From Martinezella tropici (GTDB lineage Bacteria > Pseudomonadota > Alphaproteobacteria > Rhizobiales > Rhizobiaceae), in contig NZ_VNIP01000008.1 in NCBI RefSeq assembly GCF_008370325.1, positions 558,001 through 622,000 on the forward strand: 64,000 nt of DNA, read 5' to 3'. The translations under genes were made by a program, and so were the position numbers. Of the stretch, positions 7,549 through 16,244 are shown piece by piece. The notes beneath the pieces were generated by a model. That model saw nothing but the letters and a program-made list of their open reading frames with translations. It had not been told where the DNA came from and did no database searches. The first letter of the stretch is position 1. Each line of letters opens with the position of its first letter.

Positions 7549-7912
7549 GATATCATCCTGCTATATCCGGTTTGCCGGCTCGATGTTGCATCATACATGT
7601 CCATGCAGACACATATGACGCCCGTCCGAGGGCCTGCTTGCCTGGGTCTTCATGTCATAGCTTACAAAGGCCGTAGGTTCAGGCGGCTATATGTGCATGG
7701 ATGCAGTGGATGGAACAGCACAATCTGTGAACTGATCGTCAATGCCGATAGAGCTTGCGTTCTTCTCCATCATGGTTTCCTGCGTGTCGCCGAACATGAA
7801 CAAATTTTAACGAAGACATTAACAATCGGATAACGCACCACACCGAAACTGCCGCGCGTGTGAGTGCTTCTCTCGCTTTCAACGTCCTTGAAACAAGAAA
7901 TGGCAGGAAACT
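7549..7912. other. Intergenic region, divergent promoters
   Basis: About 360 bp between the monooxygenase gene and the IalB-like gene. No gene is convincing. The part nearest the IalB-like gene (7800-7830) is A/T-rich and probably promoter-containing, but I cannot name a clear -35/-10 pair. Confidence 0.4.
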
Positions 7913-8413
7913 ATGTTTACTAGAAAATTCGCCCCCGCTCTGGTCTTCGTCGCATTCGGCGCCGGTATTGCGCATGCGGAAGTGCCCGTCCGTATCGATC
8001 AATTCGATCATTGGGGCGCATATTCTTATAAATCCGGCGATAGTGTCAGTTGCTATGTGCTGTCGAGGCCGGTCGCGCAGCAACCCGCCAGTGTCGACCA
8101 TGGCGACAATTTTTTCATCGTCTCGCGCCTGTCTCCCAGCGACAAATTGGTTCCCGAAGCCGCGATGGGCTACGATCTGAAAGACGGCACGCAAATGACG
8201 GCTGCGGTTGGCGACAAGACCTTTCCGATGTTCACGAAAGACCGCCACGGCTGGGTGAGGGATGAAACCCAGGAACCTTCCATGATCAGGGCCATGAAGG
8301 GCGGCGCGCAATTGGAACTGCAGGCAACGTCCAGACGCGGCACCGCCACAAGCTATTCCTACTCGCTATCAGGCATTACGGCGGCGTTGAAACGCATAGA
8401 AACATGCAAATGA
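7913..8413 (+). CDS. IalB-family exported protein
   Basis: A 166-residue protein with a Sec signal peptide (MFTRKFAPALVFVAFGAGIAHA, cleavage predicted after AHA). The mature part has the invasion-associated locus B family layout: an early W-x-x-Y (HWGAYSY), a cysteine (SCYVLSRP), FFIVSRLSP, a central GYDLKDGTQ, FPMFTKDRHGW, MIRAMKGGAQLELQATSRRGTATSYSYSLSGITAAL and a C-terminal cysteine that could pair with the first. Family members are periplasmic or surface proteins linked to host cell invasion in Bartonella and Brucella; the role in rhizobia is not established. AGGAAACT precedes the start. Confidence 0.75.
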   Translation: MFTRKFAPALVFVAFGAGIAHAEVPVRIDQFDHWGAYSYKSGDSVSCYVLSRPVAQQPASVDHGDNFFIVSRLSPSDKLVPEAAMGYDLKDGTQMTAAVGDKTFPMFTKDRHGWVRDETQEPSMIRAMKGGAQLELQATSRRGTATSYSYSLSGITAALKRIETCK

Positions 8414-8480
8414 TCCCGTAGGCACCCGAGGTGCGGGTGGCGCTCCCATCGCCAGGAGTTATATGGCAGGAATGACCTGA

Positions 8481-8511
8481 TGGCGTCTTTCTATTCGCAT
8501 GGAAGACGCCA
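8481..8511 (+). terminator. Hairpin terminator after the IalB-like gene
   Basis: TGGCGTCTT (8481-8489) and AAGACGCCA (8503-8511) form a perfect 9-bp stem with a 13-nt loop, about 70 bp after the stop codon. Confidence 0.55.
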
Positions 8512-8551
8512 AAGGCCGATATCTCTTGTGAAATCAAAAATCCTGATATAA

Positions 8552-9511
8552 ATGATATCCATTGATTGGGGTATTCGGGATTCTATGCAGCGCGGCTTTC
8601 TGACAATTTATGCGGGCGAGAACGCCGCAGTCTTCAGGGCACTTTCAGCGCCGGCCCGCGTCGAGATGCTGAAACTGCTCTGCGCCAAAGGTTCGATGAA
8701 CGTCAACGAGATTGCTCGGGAACTCGATCTGCCGCAATCTACCGTCGCAACGGCTATCATGATCCTGGAGGAAGCCGGTCTTGTCGAGACCAAGGCTGCG
8801 AAAGCGCGCAAGGGCTACCAGAAGATCTGTACCGCGCTTTATGATGAAATCCTGCTGAGCTTCGAGGACCAGGCCTTCAAGCACGACGAGGACGTAATCG
8901 AGGTCGCCATGCCGATCGGCCTTTATACGAGCTGCGAGACGCATGCGCCTTGCGGCCTTTGTTCGACCGAAGGCGTGATCGGCCTCCTCGACGTTCCCGA
9001 TTATTTCCTTGATCCGCAACGCATGCAGGCCGGTCTTCTCTGGTTCGGCCGCGGCCATGTCGAGTATAAATTCCCGAACAATGCCAAGATCTTGAACCGG
9101 AATGTCAATGCCATCGAATTCTCGATGGAGCTGTCGTCCGAGGTGCCGGGCACCAATCCGGACTGGCCGTCCGACATTACTGTCTGGATCAACGGCGTCG
9201 CCGCCGGTACATGGACGTCCCCCGGTGACTACGGCGACAAGCGCGGCGCTTTCACACCGGGCTGGTGGAAGCTGGAAGGTTCTCAGTACGGAAAGCTCAA
9301 GACCTGGCGAATCTCGAAGAAGGGCACGTTCATCGACGGCGTTGCCGTATCTGATGTGACCATCGACGATCTCGCCATCAGCCAGCATTCCTCGATCCGG
9401 CTGCGCATCGGCATTGCCGACGACGCCCGCAACACAGGGGGCGTCAATATTTTCGGTCGTGGCTTCGGCAATTATGGCCGCGATATTCTGATGCGCGTCG
9501 ATCTGGCATAA
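8552..9511 (+). CDS. ArsR-type regulator with C-terminal sensor domain (arabinoside locus)
   Basis: A 319-residue regulator. Residues about 22-100 form an ArsR-type winged helix (FRALSAPARVEMLKLLCAKGSMNVNEIARELDLPQSTVATAIMILEEAGLVET). Next comes CETHAPCGLC (C128, H131, C134, C137), a C-x2-H-x2-C-x2-C arrangement that could hold a zinc ion. The last 170 residues are beta-rich with many aromatics (WFGRGHVEYKFPN, TPGWWKLEGSQYGKL), suggesting a jelly-roll or sugar-binding sensor. Its position just upstream of a GH51 arabinofuranosidase and an oligosaccharide importer suggests that it controls them in response to a sugar. The start at 8552 overlaps an AT-rich dyad (8545-8559); an ATG at 8585 is an alternative. 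Confidence 0.8.
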   Translation: MISIDWGIRDSMQRGFLTIYAGENAAVFRALSAPARVEMLKLLCAKGSMNVNEIARELDLPQSTVATAIMILEEAGLVETKAAKARKGYQKICTALYDEILLSFEDQAFKHDEDVIEVAMPIGLYTSCETHAPCGLCSTEGVIGLLDVPDYFLDPQRMQAGLLWFGRGHVEYKFPNNAKILNRNVNAIEFSMELSSEVPGTNPDWPSDITVWINGVAAGTWTSPGDYGDKRGAFTPGWWKLEGSQYGKLKTWRISKKGTFIDGVAVSDVTIDDLAISQHSSIRLRIGIADDARNTGGVNIFGRGFGNYGRDILMRVDLA

Positions 9512-9512
9512 G

Positions 9513-9537
9513 TATATATCATAAATTATGATATATA
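9513..9537. promoter_or_regulatory. 25-bp AT-rich palindrome, candidate operator
   Basis: TATATATCATAA (9513-9524), centre A, TTATGATATATA (9526-9537): a perfect 12-bp inverted repeat starting just after the regulator stop codon. Its right half contains TATGATATATA, repeated exactly at 9711-9721 before the arabinofuranosidase start. Confidence 0.6.
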
Positions 9538-9664
9538 GCATATGATCGAGATAAATTTCCGATAAGTCGTATTTTTAATAACTATTTGTTTTTGCAAGCT
9601 GTTTCTCTATCAGGAAATTAACGCCATTACGACTTTCAAGTTGTTTTCCACTTTAAAAGCGTTG

Positions 9665-9736
9665 ACGGCCTTCCAAAAGTATATCAAGATCAAGGTATAA
9701 GAACGAAATATATGATATATATGGGAGGAAGGCCGT
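9665..9736 (+). promoter_or_regulatory. abfA upstream region: operator-like repeat and arm over the start codon
   Basis: ATATAT-GAT-ATATAT (9708-9722) is a palindrome sharing 11 bp with the 9513-9537 element. TATAAG at 9696-9701 could be a -10 box, placing the repeat at the transcription start. In addition ACGGCCTTCC (9665-9674) is a perfect inverted repeat of GGAAGGCCGT (9727-9736), which covers part of the ribosome binding site and the first two bases of the GTG start codon. Confidence 0.5.
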
Positions 9737-11243
9737 GAAGGCGCATGTGATCGTCCATCGTGATTTTCGAATTGCCGACATCGACGACCGGCTTTACAGC
9801 GCTTTTCTGGAGCATCTGGGCAGAGCGATCTACGGGGGCATCTACGAGCCCGGTCATCCGACCGCCGATGAGAACGGCTTCCGCAAGGACGTGATCGAGC
9901 TGGTGCGCGAGCTCAACGCACCCTATTGCCGCTATCCCGGAGGCAATTTCGTTTCCGCCTATAATTGGGAAGACGGGGTGGGCCCCAGTTCCGAACGGCC
10001 GGTGCGTCTCGATCTCGCCTGGCGGACGCGTGAGAGCAACCAGATCGGCGTCAATGAATTCGTCGATTGGTGCAAGAAGGCCAATACCAAGCCGATGCTC
10101 GCGGTCAATCTCGGCTCGCGCGGCCTGGATGCGGCGAGAAACTTCCTCGAATATTGCAATCATCCGGGCGGCACCTACTGGTCGGATCTGCGGCGCAAGC
10201 ACGGTTGGTCCGATCCGCATGGCGTGAAGCTCTGGTGCCTCGGCAATGAAATGGATGGTCCCTGGCAGGTCGGTCACAAGTCTGCCTATGAATATGGCCG
10301 CCTGGCCGACGAAACCGCAAAGGCCATGCGCGGCTTCGACAAATCTCTCGAACTGGTGGTTTGCGGCTCGTCTAATTCCGACATGAAGACCTATCCCGAT
10401 TGGGAAGCGCAGGTTCTGGACCAGTGCTATGACAGCGCCGATCATATCTCGCTGCACATGTATTTCGCCAATCGCGAAAAGAACACGCTCAACTATCTGG
10501 CCAAGGCCGAAAAGCTCGACCGCTACATCGTCACCATCGGCGGCGTCATCGACTATATCAAGGCAAAGAAGCGGTCGAAGAAGACGATCGGCATTTCCTT
10601 CGATGAGTGGAACGTCTGGTACCATTCCAACCAGCAGGACAAGGAGATCCTTGCTCGTGACGAATGGCCGGATGCGCCGCATCTGCTCGAGGATGTCTAT
10701 AATTTCGAAGACGTGCTGCAGGTCGGCGGCATCCTCAATACGTTCATTCGCCGCTCCGACCGCGTGCGGATTGCCTGTATAGCCCAGCTCGTCAACGTCA
10801 TCGCGCCGATCATGACGGAAGACGGCGGACCGGCGTGGCGGCAGACCATTTACTACCCGCTCTATTTCGCCTCGAAATATGGTCGCGGTTATGCGCTGCG
10901 TCTCATCACCGATGGCCCGACCTATGACAGCGACGAGGCCGACGACGTACCTTATCTCGACGTATCAGCCGTGCATGACGACCTTGGCAAAATGGTCACC
11001 CTGTTTGTCGTCAACCGTCATCCGGACAGCGCGCTCGATCTCGACACCCGTCTCGAAGGATTTCCCGGAGCCCGCGTCGTCGAGCAGCATGAGATGGTGC
11101 ACAGCGATCTGCAGGCGGTCAACACGGCGAGGCAGCCAAACGCTGTCGTACCGACAAGTACGAGTGACGCGAAAGTGGAAGACGGTCGCCTTCGCGCTAC
11201 GTTGAAACCATTGTCATACACGGTAATCCGGCTGTCGGTATGA
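9735..11243 (+). CDS. abfA: Alpha-N-arabinofuranosidase, GH51
   Basis: A 502-residue intracellular glycoside hydrolase family 51 enzyme that removes L-arabinofuranosyl units from arabino-oligosaccharides. The N-terminal YSAFLEHLGRAIYGGIYEPGHP and RYPGGNFVSAYNWEDGVGP are family signatures. The acid/base glutamate is in LGNEMDGPWQ (E172) and the nucleophile in SFDEWNVWY (E291). A beta-sandwich follows. There is no signal peptide, so it acts on imported oligosaccharides, consistent with the ABC importer that starts 124 bp downstream. It starts at GTG 9735 with GGGAGGAAGG upstream, inside the inverted repeat described separately. Confidence 0.93.
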   Translation: MKAHVIVHRDFRIADIDDRLYSAFLEHLGRAIYGGIYEPGHPTADENGFRKDVIELVRELNAPYCRYPGGNFVSAYNWEDGVGPSSERPVRLDLAWRTRESNQIGVNEFVDWCKKANTKPMLAVNLGSRGLDAARNFLEYCNHPGGTYWSDLRRKHGWSDPHGVKLWCLGNEMDGPWQVGHKSAYEYGRLADETAKAMRGFDKSLELVVCGSSNSDMKTYPDWEAQVLDQCYDSADHISLHMYFANREKNTLNYLAKAEKLDRYIVTIGGVIDYIKAKKRSKKTIGISFDEWNVWYHSNQQDKEILARDEWPDAPHLLEDVYNFEDVLQVGGILNTFIRRSDRVRIACIAQLVNVIAPIMTEDGGPAWRQTIYYPLYFASKYGRGYALRLITDGPTYDSDEADDVPYLDVSAVHDDLGKMVTLFVVNRHPDSALDLDTRLEGFPGARVVEQHEMVHSDLQAVNTARQPNAVVPTSTSDAKVEDGRLRATLKPLSYTVIRLSV

Positions 11244-11367
11244 CGGCCGGTGGGCGCTGATCGCGAGGAGGCGGTCCAGCTGGCCTTGAAAGCATAAGGG
11301 GAAGAAAGAGCGACGCGCCCGACACCTGTTCGGACGCGCTGGCAATCGACAACAAAGGGAGGAGATC

Positions 11368-13269
11368 ATGCAGCAGTGGAAGAAGCTTGCTTTCGGCGTC
11401 GCATTGGCCACGTTCGGCTTTATCGCGACAGTCCAGGCTCAAGACTATACCGCCTTGCCACGCAAGGAGACCTTGATCGTCGAAAACCCTGAGGGGACGA
11501 TCAAGAATCCGGGCTGGTTCAATATCTGGGTCAATGGCGGCGGCGGCGTTTCGACCGGCTTGCAGCAGCTGACCATGGATACGCTCTGGTACATCGATCC
11601 GGAAAAAGGCCTGGGCGGCTCTGCCTGGGACAATTCGCTCGCTGCGGACAAGCCGCAATATAATGACGACTTCACCCAGATGACGGTGAAGCTGCGCAAG
11701 GGCATCTACTGGAGCGACGGCGTCGAATTTACCGCCGACGATGTGGTCTACACCGTCAAGACGCAGATGGATCATCCGGGCATGAACTGGAGCGCCGCTT
11801 TCTCGGTGCAGGTCGCCAGTGTCGAAGCGCCGGATCCCTATACCGTCGTCTTCAAGCTGAAAAAGCCGAATTCGCGCTTTCACGCCATCTTCACCGTTCG
11901 CTGGAACGGCGCGTGGATCATGCCGAAGCATGTCTTCGAGAAGGTTGCCGATCCCGTTCGTTATGATAACGCCAATCCCGTCTCGCTCGGCGCCTACAAG
12001 CTGAAGGCCTACGATCCGCAGGGCAAGTGGTATACCTGGGAGAAGCGTGACGACTGGCAGCGCACCTCGCTTGCCCGCTTTGGCGAGCCGGCTCCGAAAT
12101 ATGTGAGCTATGTCGACCCCGGCCCGCCGGACAAGCGGACCATCGCGCAGATCGAGCACAATCTGGATATCATTCACGACAACACGCCGGAAGGCATGTT
12201 CACGCTGAAGGAAAAGTCGAAGACCGTCGATAGCTGGTTCCCCGGCTTCCCCTTCGCTCATCCCGATCCGACGCTGCCCGCGGTGATCTTCAACAATCAG
12301 GATCCGCTGTTCCAGAATGCCGATGTGCGCTGGGCCCTGGCATTGCTCATCGATATCAAGGCCGTCGACATGGCGAGCTACCGCGGCGCAGCTACGCTTT
12401 CCGCCCTCGGCGTTCCGCCGACGGCAATCGCCATGACGGACTATCAGGCGCCGATGCAGGATTGGCTGAAGAATTTCGAGGTCGATACCGGCAAGCGCAA
12501 GATAAAGCCCTATGATCCGACGATCGGCCAGCAGATCGCCGATATCCTGCGCAAGCAGCCGAAATTCAAGGATCAGATCCCGACCGATCCGGCAGCGATC
12601 AGTGCTGCCTTCGGCTATGGCTGGTGGAAGCCCGATCCGCAGGCCGCCGCCGAGCTTCTGGAAAAGGCAGGCTTCAAGAAGGTGGGCGGCAAGTGGATGA
12701 CGCCTGATGGCCAGCCATTCAAGATCCGCTTGACGGTTGAGGGTGATACCCGCTCGGTCTTCACCCGCGCCGGCACGCTGATTGCCCAGCAATGGGCAGC
12801 CTTTGGGATCGACTCCAAGGCCGCGCCGACCACCAATCTCTGGCAGGTGGGATTACAGCCCGGCAGCTACCAGGTTGCCATCGCCTGGAGCGTCGAGACC
12901 TGGGGCGGCGATCCCGACCTGTCCTTCTTCCTCGACAGCTGGCATTCCGAATTCGTCGCCAAGAAGGGTGAGAACCAGGCGCCGCGCAACTGGCAGCGCT
13001 GGTCCAATCCCGAACTGGACAAGATCATCGAGAACATTCGCCATGTCAGCGCCGATGATCCGAAGGGCATCGAACTCGGCAAGGACTATCTGAAGCTGGT
13101 CGCCCGTGAAATGCCGACCATTCCCCTGATGTCCTACAACGTCTTCACGTCGATGGACACGACTTACTGGAAGGGCTATCCGACGATAGCAGATCCCTAC
13201 ACCGACCCCGTTCCCAATTGGGCGAACTCGCGGTTGATGATGGTGAAGCTCAAGCCGGCGCAGCCTTAA
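11368..13269 (+). CDS. Family 5 solute-binding protein of the arabinoside ABC importer
   Basis: A 633-residue periplasmic protein with a signal peptide (MQQWKKLAFGVALATFGFIATVQA, cleavage near QAQD). It has the SBP family 5 layout shared with oligopeptide-binding proteins, including YNDDFTQMTVKLRKGIYWSDGVEFTADDVVYTVK early and a long C-terminal lobe. Several family 5 proteins bind oligosaccharides rather than peptides, and the position directly downstream of abfA favours an arabino-oligosaccharide ligand. GGGAGGAGATC precedes the ATG. A hairpin follows the stop codon. The ligand is inferred from context only. Confidence 0.85.
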   Translation: MQQWKKLAFGVALATFGFIATVQAQDYTALPRKETLIVENPEGTIKNPGWFNIWVNGGGGVSTGLQQLTMDTLWYIDPEKGLGGSAWDNSLAADKPQYNDDFTQMTVKLRKGIYWSDGVEFTADDVVYTVKTQMDHPGMNWSAAFSVQVASVEAPDPYTVVFKLKKPNSRFHAIFTVRWNGAWIMPKHVFEKVADPVRYDNANPVSLGAYKLKAYDPQGKWYTWEKRDDWQRTSLARFGEPAPKYVSYVDPGPPDKRTIAQIEHNLDIIHDNTPEGMFTLKEKSKTVDSWFPGFPFAHPDPTLPAVIFNNQDPLFQNADVRWALALLIDIKAVDMASYRGAATLSALGVPPTAIAMTDYQAPMQDWLKNFEVDTGKRKIKPYDPTIGQQIADILRKQPKFKDQIPTDPAAISAAFGYGWWKPDPQAAAELLEKAGFKKVGGKWMTPDGQPFKIRLTVEGDTRSVFTRAGTLIAQQWAAFGIDSKAAPTTNLWQVGLQPGSYQVAIAWSVETWGGDPDLSFFLDSWHSEFVAKKGENQAPRNWQRWSNPELDKIIENIRHVSADDPKGIELGKDYLKLVAREMPTIPLMSYNVFTSMDTTYWKGYPTIADPYTDPVPNWANSRLMMVKLKPAQP

Positions 13270-13282
13270 TTCTCCCAACCCT

Positions 13283-13304
13283 GACGCGGCAGATGCGCCG
13301 CGTC
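13283..13304 (+). terminator. Intercistronic hairpin after the binding-protein gene
   Basis: GACGCGGC (13283-13290) and GCCGCGTC (13297-13304), perfect 8-bp stem with a 6-nt loop, 14 bp after the stop codon and before the permease gene. Such hairpins often raise binding-protein mRNA over that of the membrane components by stopping transcription partly or protecting the 3' end. Confidence 0.5.
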
Positions 13305-13386
13305 GGGCACCTGTCGCCGGGCGCGAAACGGGTCCGGCGATCTTTTCGATAAGAGATGAAGTGCGAGCAGTAAGGAAAACGACGGA

Positions 13387-14391
13387 ATGACGTCTTATCC
13401 AGTTTTCGTATTGAAACGATTTGGTCAGTTTCTGCTCGTCGTCTTCCTCGGCATATCAGCGACTTTCTTCATCACGCATCTGACACCGATCGATCCGGTC
13501 GAGGAAAGCATCGGGGCCATTCAGCAGATGGGGCAATCGGATCCCCGCGCCGTCGAACTGATGCGCGAGTCCCTGCGGGAACTCTACGGTGTCGGAGGCT
13601 CGATCTGGCAGCAATATCTGCATTTCTGGGGACGCCTTGCGACAGGCGATCTCGGGCCGTCGCTCTCGGCATTTCCCACGCCGGTTTCCGCCATCATCGC
13701 AAGGGCGCTACCCTGGACGATCGGTTTGATGACGGTTTCCACGATCATCACATTCCTGATCGGCAATATGATCGGCGCGCTGGCTGGCTATTATCGCAAG
13801 AATACGGTGCTGAAGGCGGTTAGTCTCGTTTTCATCGCCATGCAGCCGATACCCTATTATATCCTGGCCTTCGTGCTGATCATCCTCTTCGGCTACATCT
13901 GGCCGATCCTGCCAATCAACGGCGGTTATGAGATGAACACCAATCTGCAGCTGTCGTTTGTGCTGGTGCTCGATATTCTGCGCCACTCCCTCCTGCCGGC
14001 GCTATCCCTAATCCTTGTCGGGACGGGCGGCTGGCTCATCGGCATGCGGGCGCTGGTTTCCAATATCATCACCGAGGACTATGTCGTCTTCGCCGAGCTC
14101 GGCGGCGTGCCGAAGCGTAGGATTTTGCGCTCCTACATCGCCCGCAATGCCATGGTGCCGCAGTTCACCGGCCTTGCCATGTCGCTCGGCGCCGTCTTCA
14201 ACGGCACCGTCATCACCGAGATCGTCTTCGGTTATCCCGGTATCGGCAATCTTCTGATTTCGGCCGTCCATGCCGGCGATTACAGCCTTGTTCTGGGGCT
14301 CAGCGCTTTGTCGATTGTCGGGGTCGCCGCGGCCGTGTTCATCATCGACATATTGGGTCCGCTGATCGACCCGCGCATCAAGGTGGAGTAG
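13387..14391 (+). CDS. ABC importer permease 1 (OppB type)
   Basis: A 334-residue inner-membrane protein with six predicted helices. It starts with the OppB/DppB-type N-terminus (FVLKRFGQFLLVVFLGISATFFITHLTPIDPVEE) and carries the EAA-type loop EDYVVFAELGGVPKRRILRSYIARNAMVPQ, which contacts the ATPase, near residues 223-260. It forms the translocation pore with the next gene product. It lies 117 bp after the binding-protein gene and three bases before permease 2. Substrate by context: arabinose-containing oligosaccharides. Confidence 0.87.
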   Translation: MTSYPVFVLKRFGQFLLVVFLGISATFFITHLTPIDPVEESIGAIQQMGQSDPRAVELMRESLRELYGVGGSIWQQYLHFWGRLATGDLGPSLSAFPTPVSAIIARALPWTIGLMTVSTIITFLIGNMIGALAGYYRKNTVLKAVSLVFIAMQPIPYYILAFVLIILFGYIWPILPINGGYEMNTNLQLSFVLVLDILRHSLLPALSLILVGTGGWLIGMRALVSNIITEDYVVFAELGGVPKRRILRSYIARNAMVPQFTGLAMSLGAVFNGTVITEIVFGYPGIGNLLISAVHAGDYSLVLGLSALSIVGVAAAVFIIDILGPLIDPRIKVE

Positions 14392-14394
14392 GCC

Positions 14395-15252
14395 ATGCTG
14401 ACGATCGTTCGGGACCTTGCTCGCCAGAATATGGAATTCCTCTGCGGTCTGCTGCTGTTTGCCGTGATCGTCGGAATGGTGATCCTGTCCTATTTCTCGC
14501 CTTACGGCCCTTCCGATCTCTATCTGCTGCCGCCCGACATGTCGCCGGATGGACAATATTGGCTGGGCACGACATCGCGCGGCCAGGATGTCTTCTGGCA
14601 ATTGGCCGTCGCGCTTCGCAACACGCTTTATTTCGGCATCGGCGTTGCCTTTCTGTCGCGCATCATCTCGCTGGTCGTAGGGCTGGTGGCCGGCTATGCC
14701 GGCGGCACCGTCGATCGCGTGCTGATGGCGATCAATGACAGCATCATGGTCGTTCCGCAGTTTCCGCTGCTGATCCTGTTCTATTTCGTGCTCAAGGACG
14801 AAATGACCTGGACGGTGCTGATCGTGGTCATGGCCTCACTCGGCTGGTCCTATGATGCCCGCTTGATCCGCTCGGTGGCGATCAGCCTCAAAACGCGGCC
14901 GTTTACCACGCAGAGCGTCTATTCCGGTATGAGCATGTCCAAGATCCTCGTTCAGGAGCATCTGCCCTATGTGCTGCCGATCGTCTTTGCCACGACGATG
15001 AACAACATGATTTGGTCGATCGGCATGGAGATCACGCTTTCGGTACTCGGTTTCACCGATATCGAAACGCCGACCATGGGCATGATGATCTATTGGGCCA
15101 ATGCGCATTCGGCATTGATCGCCGGCACCTGGTGGTGGGTCGCGGCACCGGTGGCCGCTATCGTGGTGCTGTTCATGGCGCTCTTCCTGCTGTCGATGTC
15201 GATGAATGAATACAATGATCCGCGCAGTCGTTTGAACCGGATGGGAGGCTAG
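14395..15252 (+). CDS. ABC importer permease 2 (OppC type)
   Basis: A 285-residue permease of the OppC type: one hydrophobic N-terminal helix (LCGLLLFAVIVGMVILSYF), a periplasmic segment with YWLGTTSRGQDVFWQLAVALRNTL typical of OppC/DppC proteins, then five helices. The ATPase-contact loop is around SVAISLKTRPFTTQSVYSGMSMSKILVQEHLP. It starts three bases after the preceding stop codon and ends two bases before the first ATPase gene, so the permease and ATPase genes are translationally coupled. Confidence 0.87.
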   Translation: MLTIVRDLARQNMEFLCGLLLFAVIVGMVILSYFSPYGPSDLYLLPPDMSPDGQYWLGTTSRGQDVFWQLAVALRNTLYFGIGVAFLSRIISLVVGLVAGYAGGTVDRVLMAINDSIMVVPQFPLLILFYFVLKDEMTWTVLIVVMASLGWSYDARLIRSVAISLKTRPFTTQSVYSGMSMSKILVQEHLPYVLPIVFATTMNNMIWSIGMEITLSVLGFTDIETPTMGMMIYWANAHSALIAGTWWWVAAPVAAIVVLFMALFLLSMSMNEYNDPRSRLNRMGG

Positions 15253-15254
15253 GC

Positions 15255-16244
15255 ATGGAGGCTGTTGTCGAGGTCAACAACCTCAAAGCCTATTATCGGG
15301 CCTTCCTTTATGGCGTCGATCGCGAAGTGCGTGCAGTGGATGATATCAGCCTGTCGATCGGTCGCGGCGAGATCTACGGGGTTGCGGGTGAATCGAGCAG
15401 CGGCAAGACGACGCTGATCAAGACGATTGCCGGCGCAATCCGGCCGCCGCTTCGCGTCGTCTCCGGTGCGGTCAAATTTCACTTCAATGGCGGAACGCAG
15501 GATATCTATGCGATGACGCCAGAGCAGCGGGCATCGCTTCGCTGGCGTCATCTATCCTATATCATGCAGGGCTCGATGAACGTGCTCAATCCGGTGCGGC
15601 GCATCCGGCACTCATTCATCGACTTTGCCTTCCGTCATATGAAGGCCGATCGCGCCACCTTCTTCGACCGGGTTGGCGCCCACCTCCAGCGGCTGAAATT
15701 GGATGCCCATCTCCTCGATGCCTATCCGCATGAATTGTCCGGAGGCATGCGCCAGCGCATGACGATCGCGCTCGCGACCATTCTGACGCCTGAATTCATC
15801 ATTGCCGACGAGCCGACGACGGCGCTCGATGTCATCGTCCAGCGCGATGTCCTGCAGATGATCCGCGAGATTCAGCGCGAAATGGGTTCGTCCTTCCTGT
15901 TTGTCACCCATGACATGGGCGTTCACGCCGCTGTCTCCGATCGTATCGGCATCGTCTATGCCGGCCGGCTGGTCGAGGAGGCGCCGACGCGCAAGCTTTT
16001 CCAGCTGCCCTTGCATCCCTATACGCAGCATCTGGTCGCAAGCCTGCCGCGGATCGGCGATGCCTCGACGCGCCCCTCGCTTGAGGGCCGGCCGCCCAAT
16101 CTCGCCATGCCGCCGGAAGGATGCCGTTTTCATCCCCGCTGTCCGAAGCGCATGGACATCTGCAGCCGCGAAGTACCGCCGATGGTGGCGGTAGAGCCGG
16201 ATCGGCGCGTTGCCTGCTTCGCGGTGACGGGAGGAGGGCGATGA
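15255..16244 (+). CDS. ABC importer ATPase 1 (OppD type)
   Basis: A 329-residue ATPase with Walker A GESSSGKTT (note Ser instead of Gly in the usual GESGSGK), signature [10 protein letters not shown], Walker B IIADEPTTALD and switch His in FVTHDMG. The C-terminal extension HPRCPKRMDICSREVPPMVAVEPDRRVACF is the cysteine-containing OppD/OppF tail. It energises the arabinoside importer together with the next gene, whose ATG overlaps this stop codon. Confidence 0.87.
   Translation: MEAVVEVNNLKAYYRAFLYGVDREVRAVDDISLSIGRGEIYGVAGESSSGKTTLIKTIAGAIRPPLRVVSGAVKFHFNGGTQDIYAMTPEQRASLRWRHLSYIMQGSMNVLNPVRRIRHSFIDFAFRHMKADRATFFDRVGAHLQRLKLDAHLLDAYPHELSGGMRQRMTIALATILTPEFIIADEPTTALDVIVQRDVLQMIREIQREMGSSFLFVTHDMGVHAAVSDRIGIVYAGRLVEEAPTRKLFQLPLHPYTQHLVASLPRIGDASTRPSLEGRPPNLAMPPEGCRFHPRCPKRMDICSREVPPMVAVEPDRRVACFAVTGGGR

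Noticed and set aside
11197..12792. A 531-codon open frame on the minus strand
   Set aside because: Antisense to the binding-protein gene of the arabinoside importer; no recognisable domain.
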